Assembly (NCBI GenBank): GCA_021793335.1
Contig: JAJYSW010000001.1
Location: forward strand, 1 to 55,428
Reading direction: 5' to 3'
Source of the DNA: Actinomycetes bacterium
GTDB taxonomy: Bacteria; Actinomycetota; Actinomycetes; Mycobacteriales; Micromonosporaceae
DNA: 55,428 nucleotides
Below the pieces are notes generated by a model that saw only the letters and a program-made list of their open reading frames with translations, ran no database searches and was not told the origin of the DNA. The position numbers and the translations under genes are program-made. Positions 48,921-55,428 of the stretch are shown here, piece after piece; within the stretch, counting starts at the first letter, position 1; the number at the start of each line of letters is the position of its first letter.

Positions 48921-49826
48921 GTGCCCACCCGCACCCGCGATATCGTCCTGACCGCCCTGGCTCCCGTCATGTGGGGCACCACCTACCTGGTGACCACCGA
49001 ATTCCTGCCGCCCGACCGACCGATGCTCACCTCGCTGATACGAGCGCTCCCGGCCGGGCTGCTGCTCGTCCTCATCGCGCGCAGGCTCCCCAAAGGCGCA
49101 TGGTGGTGGAAGGCGAGCGTGATCGGCGCCCTCAACATCGCCGCGTTCTTCGCGCTGCTGTTCCTGGCCGCCTACCGGCTGCCCGGCGGCGTCGCTGCCG
49201 TGACCACGGCGGTCGGGCCGATAGCGACGGCGGGAGCGACGATCCTCATCCTGCGCCAGAAGGTGCGGCCGCGGACATGGCTGCTCGGCATCACCGGGGT
49301 CACGGGCATCGCGATGGTGGTGCTGACCGCCGAAGCTCGACTCGATCCGATCGGAGCCCTCGCGGGCGTCGGCGGTGCGATGGCGATGGCCACGGCGGTG
49401 GTGCTGACCAAACGATGGGGGCTGCCGCCGCACGCCGGGCCGGCGGCACTGGCCGGCTGGCAGTTGACGGCGGGCGGTCTGCTCCTGATCCCGGTGGCGT
49501 TCGCGCTCGAAGGCGGCCTACCGGAGTTCACCGCGGTGAACGTGGCCGGATACGTGTACCTGGGGCTGGTGAACACGGCGCTGGGCTACTGGCTGTGGTT
49601 CCGAGGCATCGGCAGGCTCTCGGTAGTGCCGCTGAGCTTCCTGGGCCTGTTCTCGCCGCTGACGGCCGCGATCCTCGGCTGGGCGGCGCTGGGTGAAACG
49701 TTCACCTTCTGGCAGAGCACCGGATTCGCCATCGCCTTGGCGGCGACGCTCGCGAGCCAACTCCACGCCCGCCCGAAGTCCGCGCCGATCGAGGCACCCG
49801 AAATCCCTGAACCCGCCAAGATCTGA
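48921..49826 (+). CDS. EamA-family (DMT) transporter
   Basis: This 301-residue protein has about ten helices in two EamA repeats. The first begins LTALAPVMWGTTYLVTTEFLP, whose MWGTTY is typical of the first EamA helix. The end of each repeat shows GGVAAVTTAVGPIATAGATILIL and VVPLSFLGLFSPLTAAILGW. It is probably a metabolite or drug exporter. GTG 48921 has GGAGG 6 nt upstream. It is the first gene of a two-gene operon under the divergent MarR regulator. Confidence 0.92.
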   Translation: MPTRTRDIVLTALAPVMWGTTYLVTTEFLPPDRPMLTSLIRALPAGLLLVLIARRLPKGAWWWKASVIGALNIAAFFALLFLAAYRLPGGVAAVTTAVGPIATAGATILILRQKVRPRTWLLGITGVTGIAMVVLTAEARLDPIGALAGVGGAMAMATAVVLTKRWGLPPHAGPAALAGWQLTAGGLLLIPVAFALEGGLPEFTAVNVAGYVYLGLVNTALGYWLWFRGIGRLSVVPLSFLGLFSPLTAAILGWAALGETFTFWQSTGFAIALAATLASQLHARPKSAPIEAPEIPEPAKI

Positions 49827-49844
49827 ACGAAAGGAACGCTGAGC

Positions 49845-50486
49845 ATGCGCATCACAGTATTGGGAGCCGCCGGCAACGTCGGCGGCCGCACCGTGGCCGA
49901 AGCGGTGAACAGAGGACACGAGGTGACGGCCGTCGTGCGGGCCCCGGGCCGGGCCGCCGCGCTCCCCTCGGCCGCCGAGATCCGCATCGGCGATGTGGCC
50001 GACACGGCGGCGGTGGAGGCGTTGAGCGCTGAAGCCGACGTGGTGATCAGCGCCGTGCGCCCCGAACCGGGCCTGGAGCACCGGCAGGCGGCGATCACGA
50101 AGGCGCTGCTCGACGGCGTCGCGCCGACCGGCGTGCGGCTCCTGATCGTGGGCGGAGCGGCGACGCTCACGGTGCCGGGAAGCGGCGGGCTCGCGCTCGA
50201 CGACCCGCGATACGTGCAACCGGCCTGGCGGGCGATCGCAGCGGCCAGCGCCGAACAGCACGAGGTGTGCCGAGGCGAGGCCCGAGTGGACTGGGTCTAT
50301 GTGAGCCCGCCGGCAAGCCTGCTTCCTGGCGAGCGCACCGGCCGGTACCGGCTCGGCGGCGACGAGCTGCTGATCGACGAACGGGGCGAATCACGGATCT
50401 CCTTGGAGGACTTCGCGGTGGCCCTGGTCGACGAGGCGGAGTCGCCACGGCACACCCGCACCCGCTTCACCGTCGCCGCCGCCTGA
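49845..50486 (+). CDS. NAD(P)-binding atypical SDR protein
   Basis: This 213-residue Rossmann-fold protein starts MRITVLGAAGNVGGRTVAEAV, an SDR-a5/NmrA-like GxxGxxG site. HEVTAVVRAPGRA lies at the NADP-phosphate position and VGGAATL aligns with the middle strand of the family. No Tyr-xxx-Lys catalytic pair is visible, as is usual for atypical SDRs. ATG 49845 has GAAAGGAA upstream. It lies 18 nt after the EamA gene and is probably co-repressed by the MarR protein. It may act as a quinone or aldehyde reductase, but that is only a family guess. Confidence 0.88.
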   Translation: MRITVLGAAGNVGGRTVAEAVNRGHEVTAVVRAPGRAAALPSAAEIRIGDVADTAAVEALSAEADVVISAVRPEPGLEHRQAAITKALLDGVAPTGVRLLIVGGAATLTVPGSGGLALDDPRYVQPAWRAIAAASAEQHEVCRGEARVDWVYVSPPASLLPGERTGRYRLGGDELLIDERGESRISLEDFAVALVDEAESPRHTRTRFTVAAA

Positions 50487-50828
50487 CTCGGGCGGGTGGG
50501 GACGGCGGCATCTGCCTGCGGCCCCCGGACCGGCGGCTCCGCTCGCTTCAGCCGTGCACGGCGAGCGCCTGGTGCGACCGCCGCCGAGCCCCCTCGGGAC
50601 GGCTGCGGCCGTGCAGCGACGGATACCGTCGCTGCACGGCCGCAGCCGTTCGCATGTCGCCCGGTCGATGCCTCTCGGAGTTCGCTCCTCGGCCCGTCCG
50701 TCGCGTGAAGGATCGAGGGCCTCTGCATCGCCGCTCGGCTTTCTTCTCGTCGAATGATCGCGGCACGACCAGTATTGACACGCCCCGTCATCGACGCCGA
50801 GCGTTGGCGCCGGTGTGCCGTCGGAGAG
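50487..50828. other. Non-coding region with a long palindrome
   Basis: No gene with clear codon bias is seen in these 342 nt. The main element is the 24-bp hairpin at 50599-50649. Confidence 0.55.
50599..50649. terminator. Very long perfect hairpin between convergent operons
   Basis: A 24-bp perfect stem (50599-50622 with 50626-50649) has a 3-nt ATA loop. It lies 112 nt after the SDR gene and 180 nt after the ABC permease stop on the other strand. There is no U-tract, so it may be a terminator or a repeat element. Confidence 0.6.
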
Positions 50829-51635
50829 TCAGACCATTCTCTTCTTATAGGCGCGCATGGCCAGCGGGGCCGTGACCGCGAAGATCACCACCGCCCAGAC
50901 GGCGGTCCACATCAGGGGCTCGACGATCGGACCGGCGGAGAGCAGGCCGCGCATGGCGTCGGCCAGGTGCGTCACCGGGTTGACTTGCGCCCAGGCTCCC
51001 AGTACGCCCGGCATTGTGGAGGTGTCCACGAAGGCGCTGGAGGAGAATGTCAGCGGCATGATCACCACGAAGGCGTAGATCTGCACCTTCTCCTCGGAGT
51101 CGGCCAGTACTCCCATCAGGACTGAGATCCAGGAGATCGCCAACGCGAACACCACGACCACCACCGTCGCCAGGAGCGCGCCGCCCACGCTGCGCAGTTC
51201 GAAGCCCATGAGCAGCCCGAGGAGCAGCATGACCGCCACGGACCACACTTGTTTGAACAGGTCGGCGAAGATCTTCCCCGCCAGGGGCGCCGAGCGGGCG
51301 ATCGGCAGCGATCGGAAACGGTCGTAGACGCCTTTGCGGAGGTCGGCGTTGATGCCGGTGCCGGTGTACATGGTCAGGAAGATCGCGTTCTGCGCGATGA
51401 GACCGCCCAGGACGTATTGCAGGTAGTCCGCGCTGGAACCGGCCATCTGCCCGCCGAAGACGTAGACGAACAGCAGCAGGAACATGATCGGGCTCAAGGA
51501 CAGGTCCACGAGCTCGAAAGGATTGTGCTTGATGCGGACCATCTGACGCCAGGCCATCGAGGTGATCTGGCTCGCGGTCTCGCGCAGGTTCGGTCGGCCG
51601 GCGGCGGCCGGAGTGTCCAGAGTCGCGGCCGTCAT
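50829..51635 (-). CDS. ABC-2 type exporter permease (DrrB-like)
   Basis: This 268-residue membrane protein has six helices. The first is LVDLSLSPIMFLLLFVYVFGG. The cytoplasmic loop with ADLRKGVYDRFRSLPIARSAPLAG (residues ~98-121) is the ABC-2 permease signature for antibiotic and daunorubicin exporters. The last helices include YAFVVIMPLTFSSSAFVD and VNPVTHLADAMRGL. Its start overlaps the stop of the ATPase gene (ATGA). Together they form an exporter, probably of a hydrophobic drug or lipid. Confidence 0.93.
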   Translation of the reverse strand: MTAATLDTPAAAGRPNLRETASQITSMAWRQMVRIKHNPFELVDLSLSPIMFLLLFVYVFGGQMAGSSADYLQYVLGGLIAQNAIFLTMYTGTGINADLRKGVYDRFRSLPIARSAPLAGKIFADLFKQVWSVAVMLLLGLLMGFELRSVGGALLATVVVVVFALAISWISVLMGVLADSEEKVQIYAFVVIMPLTFSSSAFVDTSTMPGVLGAWAQVNPVTHLADAMRGLLSAGPIVEPLMWTAVWAVVIFAVTAPLAMRAYKKRMV

Positions 51636-52612
51636 CGCTCGGTCTCGCTTTCGGTCTCGTTCGTCTCGCCGGGTTCGGCCCGGTGGCCGGTCAAGGTCAG
51701 GAACACTTCGTCGAGGCTGGAGAGTCCGAGGTGGAAGTCGGTGAGGACGATGCCATGTTCGCGCAGGTCCGCGGCGAGCACGGGCATGACCGCGTCGTCG
51801 TTGACACCGACGGTGACCGTGCCTCCCTCGGTCAGCGGATCGAGTTCGGGGAACCGCCCTGCGACGATCGCGCCGATGGCTTCGAGTTGGGTCGGGTCCT
51901 CGGGCTGTATGCGCAGGGTCCGCCCGCCGATCTTGGCCTTGAGCTGCGTGGGGGTGCCGGTGGCGATGACGGTGCCGTGGTCGATGACCGCGATGTCATC
52001 GGCCAGCTGATCGGCCTCCTCCAGGTACTGGGTGGTCAGCAGGACGGTGGTGCCGTCGGCGACGAGCCCGCGGACGAGATTCCACAGTTCGCCGCGGGCC
52101 CGGGGGTCGAGACCGGTCGTGGGTTCGTCGAGGAAGAGGAGGCGGGGCCGCCCGACGAGGCTCGCGGCCAGGTCGAGGCGGCGGCGCATGCCGCCCGAGT
52201 AGGTCTTGGCGGCCTTGTCGGCGGCGTCCGAGAGGTTGAACTGGCCGAGCAGCTCGCGGGCCCTGGCACGGGCCTCGCGTTTCGGCATCCCGAGGAGCCG
52301 GCCGATGAACAGCAGGTTCTCCTCGCCGGTGAGCAGTTCGTCGACGCCGGCGAACTGGCCGGTCAGTCCGATGAGCGAGCGTACGCGGGCGGCGTCGCGC
52401 ACGATGTCGAATCCGCCGACGCGGGCGGTCCCGGCGGTGGGTTCGGAGAGGGTGGCGAGCATTCGGACGATCGTGGTCTTCCCTGCTCCATTGGGGCCCA
52501 GAACGCCGAGGACCGTGCCGGCCCTGGCGCCGAGGTCGACGTTGTCGACGGCGATCAGCTCGCCGAAGCGCTTCGTCAGCCCCTCCGTTTGTATGGCGTT
52601 GTCATGCGACAC
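51632..52612 (-). CDS. ABC exporter ATPase (DrrA-like)
   Basis: This 326-residue nucleotide-binding protein has Walker A GPNGAGKTT near residue 40, Q-loop TGQFAGVDELLTGEENL, signature YSGGMRRRLDLAASL, Walker B LLFLDEPTTGLDP and the H-loop equivalent TTQYLEEAD with Gln in place of His. This is normal for the DrrA group. The C-terminal DrrA extension (about 230-326) includes GRTLRIQPEDPTQL and LGLSSLDEVFLTLTG. It is cotranscribed with the permease, with which it overlaps by 4 nt. Upstream are three ACATC direct repeats that may be a regulator site. Confidence 0.94.
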   Translation of the reverse strand: MSHDNAIQTEGLTKRFGELIAVDNVDLGARAGTVLGVLGPNGAGKTTIVRMLATLSEPTAGTARVGGFDIVRDAARVRSLIGLTGQFAGVDELLTGEENLLFIGRLLGMPKREARARARELLGQFNLSDAADKAAKTYSGGMRRRLDLAASLVGRPRLLFLDEPTTGLDPRARGELWNLVRGLVADGTTVLLTTQYLEEADQLADDIAVIDHGTVIATGTPTQLKAKIGGRTLRIQPEDPTQLEAIGAIVAGRFPELDPLTEGGTVTVGVNDDAVMPVLAADLREHGIVLTDFHLGLSSLDEVFLTLTGHRAEPGETNETESETER

Positions 52613-52675
52613 GTCGTTCTCCTTACTCGGATGCGTCCGCAGTGTCGGTTCGGGTGATGGGCTTCCAGCTTGAAG

Positions 52676-52722
52676 ACATCATTATTACATCACTATGACA
52701 TCGCGCAAGCGGCAGGTGATGT
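52676..52722. promoter_or_regulatory. ACATC repeat cluster upstream of the ABC exporter operon
   Basis: ACATC occurs at 52676, 52687 and 52698, exactly 11 bp apart, in an AT-rich stretch. The inverted element GATGTC follows at 52717-52722. The one-turn spacing on one DNA face suggests cooperative binding by a regulator, possibly PadR- or MarR-like. No such gene adjoins it. Confidence 0.5.
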
Positions 52723-52890
52723 CAAATTTCGTCAGCAGGTGGAGCGACCTCCGGCCGGCGCGGCTCGGCCATGCCCTCCGGGCCCGATAAAAGCGGGTGC
52801 TCCACCTCCGGAGGTACCCGCCGATAATGATGTGAACGCTCACTTGATGTGATCTCGGGCAGTCGCAGACGGCAACGGGAACGCGCGCTC

Positions 52891-52917
52891 CAGGGGAAGG
52901 CCGAGCCTCCCCCTGGA
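52891..52917 (-). terminator. Terminator hairpin downstream of hrpA
   Basis: CCAGGGGAAGG (52891-52901) pairs with CCTCCCCCTGG (52907-52917), with one mismatch and a CCGAG loop. It lies a few bases after the hrpA stop on the minus strand. Confidence 0.55.
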
Positions 52918-52923
52918 ACACGC

Positions 52924-55428
52924 TCACAGGGACTGGAGGAGTTTCCGGACGCGCTTCTCGCTCACCTGGTAGCGGGTGCCGAGCTGCTGCGCGAAGAAGC
53001 TGATGCGCAACTCCTCGATCATCCAGCGCAGCTCTTGGCCCTCGGCGGTCCGCATCGCCGCCGGACGGGCGCGGGCCAGCGCGTCGCGCTCGGCCTGGAG
53101 ACCGTGCACGATGTCCATCTTGGTCTTGTCCCCCGCGATGTCGTCCTTGACTCGCCGGGCGCGGTGAACGATGCCCTTCACATAGCGGGTCAGGTCGTCC
53201 AGACGCCACCAACCGGTCGCGCCCACGAAACCGTCGGCGCCGACCAGGGCATCGAGCTGGGCGCGCATGTCGCTCATGGCCGCGAGCATCGAGAAGTCGA
53301 ACTTGCCTTCGAGCAGCCGGGAGGCTTCGCGGGCCTCGGTCAGCGCCGCCGCGGCCTTGCGGGCCACCACGACCGACTCCCCGGCCACCTCGGGCCGGGC
53401 GCGCTTCAGCAGCGACTCGAAGCCCTCGCGGTCCCAGGCCGGTCCGCCGCCCTCGATGAGGACCTTGTCCAGCACCGTGCGCACGCAGTCGTCGAGCAGC
53501 GATCCGACGGACCGGTACGGCCCGGTGGCGAGGACCAGCTGCTCATTGCGGGTGAGCGCTTCTTTGAGGCGAGGGTCGGGGACGTTCAGCTTGATGAGGC
53601 GCCGGGTCCCCGCCCACATGTTCGCCGCCTGCGCGCCGGGATCGGCGAACGCCTTGACGCCGACGCTGCTCCCTTCGTCGAACAGGGCGGGGTAGGCCTT
53701 GGCGACGTAGCCCTTGCGCGGGGTCTCCTGGAGTTTCGGCAGGGTGTCGAAGTCCCATGCGGTCAGGCCGGTGCGTTCGAGTTCCGGCGCGGCCTCGGCG
53801 GCCGCCGCCTGAGTCTTGGGCGCCAGCTGCCGCTGGAGCGCGCCCAGTTCCTTGCCTTGGGCCAGGATCGCGCCGTCCTCGTCCTTGACCTGGAACGTCA
53901 CGAGCAGGTGGCCGGGGATCTTGGTGAGGTCGAAGGCGTCCTCGGGGACGTTCACTCCGGTCATGGCGCGGAGTGTCTCGGCCAGCACCGCCGTCATGGG
54001 CCGGGCTTCGCCGCCCTCGCCCGCGGGGCCGGCCAGGCGGGCGACGGCGGCCTTGGCGAAGTCGGGAGCGGGCACGAAGTTGCGGCGCAGGGTCTTGGGC
54101 AGGCTCTTGATGAGCGATTCGGCGAAATCGGCCCGCAGACCGGGCACCTGCCAAGTGAAGGCGTTCTCATTGAGCTGTTGGAGCACGGCGAGCGGCACTT
54201 CGACGGTGACGCCGTCATCGGCCGAACCGGGCTCGAACTCGTAGTCGAGGTCGAGGTCGACGCCCTCGGAGGTCCACACCTCGGGGTAGGCCGAGGCGCT
54301 GACGTCCTCGGCGCGGTCGCCGAGCAGGAGCGCCTCATCGAAGTCGAGCGCGTGCTTGTCCTTCTGCTTCTTCCACCAGGAGTCGAAATGGCGTCCTGAG
54401 ACGATCGTCGCGGGCAGGCGCTCGTCGTAGAAGTCGAACAGGGTCTGCTCGTCGGCGAGTAGGCCCCGCTGCCTGATGCGGTTCTCCAGGTCCTCGACTT
54501 CGGCGATCTTGTCGCGGTTGCGCTGGAAGAAGGGATGGTGGGTGTCCCATTCCCCTTGGACGAGGGCGTGCCGGATGAACAGTTCGCGGCTCGTGGCCGG
54601 GTCGATGCGCCCGAAGTTGACCTGACGGCGGGGCACGATCGGGACGCCGTAGAGCGTCACGCGTTCGAAGGCGAGGACGGCTCCAGAGCGTTTGGACCAA
54701 TGAGGTTCGGAATAGGTGCGTTTGACGAGGTGCTCGGCGAGCGGTTCGACCCATTCGGGCTCGATCTTGGCGCAGATGCGGCCCCACAGGCGGGAGGTCT
54801 CAACCAGTTCCCCGGCGACGATCCAGCGCGGCTGTTTCTTGAACAGTCCCGACCCGGGGAAGATGGCGAATTTCGCGTTCCTGCCGCCGAGGTATTCGCG
54901 CTTATCGGCCTCTTTGACGCCGATGTGGGAGAGGAGTCCGGCCAGAAGAGCGGTGTGGATGCGGCGGTTGTCGGGGGCGGGCGTCGTCGGAGCGGTGGAG
55001 ATCTTGAGACCTTTGAGGACGCTGGTGATCTGGCGGACCAGGTCCTGCCATTCGCGGATGCGCAGGTAGTGGAGGTATTCCTGCTTGCACATTCGCCGGA
55101 AGGCGCTGGAGGAGCGGGCGCGCCGCTGCTCTTCGAGGTATTTCCACAGATTGAGGTAGGTGGCGAAGTCCGATTCGGGGTCGTTGAAGCGGGCGTGGGC
55201 CTGGTCGGACTGGGCCTTCTTGTCGGCCGGCCGCTCACGGGGGTCCTGGATGGAGAGCGCGGCGGCGATGACGGCGACCTCGTGGACGCATCCCTCCTCT
55301 TTGGCCTGAAGGATCATCCGGGCCAGGCGCGGGTCGATCGGCAGGCGTGCCAGTTCCCGGCCGGTGCGCGTCAGCCGCGGTGTTCCGCCGCGTTCCTGTT
55401 CCAGAGCGCCGAGCTCGACCAGGAGGTC
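52924..55428 (-). CDS. hrpA: HrpA, ATP-dependent RNA helicase (C-terminal 834 residues)
   Basis: The gene runs out of the window at its 5' end; the DEAH motor domains are therefore missing. What is present begins DLLVELGALEQERGGTPRLTRTG and includes LPIDPRLARMILQAKEEG. This is the helicase-associated HA2 region. The OB-fold/OB_NTP_bind part follows, with FNDPESDFATYLNLWKYLEEQRRARSSSAFRRMCKQEYLHYLRIREW across residues ~65-110. The long DUF3418 region follows, with LVKRTYSEPHWSKRSGAVLAFERVTLYGVPIV and GLRADFAESLIKSLPKTLRRNFVP. These are specific to HrpA. The stop is at 52924. HrpA acts in rRNA/mRNA handling and resolves stalled or collided ribosomes in E. coli. Confidence 0.95.
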   Translation of the reverse strand, partial: DLLVELGALEQERGGTPRLTRTGRELARLPIDPRLARMILQAKEEGCVHEVAVIAAALSIQDPRERPADKKAQSDQAHARFNDPESDFATYLNLWKYLEEQRRARSSSAFRRMCKQEYLHYLRIREWQDLVRQITSVLKGLKISTAPTTPAPDNRRIHTALLAGLLSHIGVKEADKREYLGGRNAKFAIFPGSGLFKKQPRWIVAGELVETSRLWGRICAKIEPEWVEPLAEHLVKRTYSEPHWSKRSGAVLAFERVTLYGVPIVPRRQVNFGRIDPATSRELFIRHALVQGEWDTHHPFFQRNRDKIAEVEDLENRIRQRGLLADEQTLFDFYDERLPATIVSGRHFDSWWKKQKDKHALDFDEALLLGDRAEDVSASAYPEVWTSEGVDLDLDYEFEPGSADDGVTVEVPLAVLQQLNENAFTWQVPGLRADFAESLIKSLPKTLRRNFVPAPDFAKAAVARLAGPAGEGGEARPMTAVLAETLRAMTGVNVPEDAFDLTKIPGHLLVTFQVKDEDGAILAQGKELGALQRQLAPKTQAAAAEAAPELERTGLTAWDFDTLPKLQETPRKGYVAKAYPALFDEGSSVGVKAFADPGAQAANMWAGTRRLIKLNVPDPRLKEALTRNEQLVLATGPYRSVGSLLDDCVRTVLDKVLIEGGGPAWDREGFESLLKRARPEVAGESVVVARKAAAALTEAREASRLLEGKFDFSMLAAMSDMRAQLDALVGADGFVGATGWWRLDDLTRYVKGIVHRARRVKDDIAGDKTKMDIVHGLQAERDALARARPAAMRTAEGQELRWMIEELRISFFAQQLGTRYQVSEKRVRKLLQSL

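Noticed and set aside
52670..52852. 60-codon plus-strand frame upstream of hrpA
   Set aside because: Its composition is not gene-like, and it overlaps the repeat cluster upstream of the divergent exporter.
1..55428. tRNA, rRNA, transposase, integrase or plasmid genes
   Set aside because: I looked for cloverleaf-like GGTTCGAAT contexts, rRNA motifs and DDE or tyrosine/serine recombinase motifs and found none I could support.

Overview
The window is a high-GC actinobacterial chromosome segment. The evidence is strong G/C third-position bias, GTG and TTG starts, mycobacterial-type families (LdtMt2-like L,D-transpeptidase, PimB'-like mannosyltransferase, class II DAHP synthase) and the sortase, NYN, RDD, ECF42 and GlnA genes. 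A Glycomycetaceae/Micromonosporaceae-like host is my guess, but the sequence does not settle the genus. I saw no rRNA, tRNA, CRISPR array, transposase or prophage.

Layout. 1-3,494 (minus): murE, murF and the first codons of mraY, with a MarR gene upstream of murE instead of the usual ftsI. 3,736-6,043 (plus): two exported cell-wall enzymes. 6,060-9,791: small membrane proteins, an acyltransferase-like protein, a TIGR01777 epimerase and a luciferase-like oxidoreductase. 9,980-15,066: class II DAHP synthase, an FTCD-type cyclodeaminase/cyclohydrolase overlapping a FolD homologue that lacks the cyclohydrolase lysine, a phosphofructokinase with pyrophosphate-type residues, and a 3'-exoribonuclease. 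15,392-20,378: a Crp-family regulator, a PlsC-like acyltransferase, an esterase, a membrane protein, and a flavin monooxygenase overlapping a hydrolase-fold protein without its serine. 20,379-22,133 is mostly non-coding around one cupin gene. 22,134-24,738: MFS exporter and a LOR/SDH (TIGR00300, ornithine cyclodeaminase-like) protein.

25,043-30,803 is a secreted polysaccharide-degrading island: a GH74-CBM2 xyloglucanase behind a near-consensus promoter with a palindromic operator, then two paralogous beta-helix proteins, one with an added ricin-type lectin. The paralogues share an identical 168-bp 3' end. A ROK sugar kinase converges on the island.

32,183-41,290: acyl-CoA synthetase, NarL-type two-component system, PimB'-like mannosyltransferase, NYN protein, RDD protein and glnA behind a GlnR-like box, with four 31-bp tandem repeats at the glnA stop. 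41,518-50,486: AzlCD, a sortase-anchored protein, an ECF42 sigma factor with its YCII partner, an orphan sugar-binding lipoprotein, an MBL hydrolase, and a MarR/EamA/NAD(P)-binding cluster. 50,829-55,428: a DrrAB-type ABC exporter and the C-terminal part of HrpA.

A recurrent signal is an extended -10 hexamer (TANNNT) exactly 6 nt before an ATG or GTG, seen at eight genes. It predicts many leaderless mRNAs. The most interesting functional hypothesis is the split of dehydrogenase and cyclohydrolase activities between the overlapping FolD-like and FTCD-like genes.
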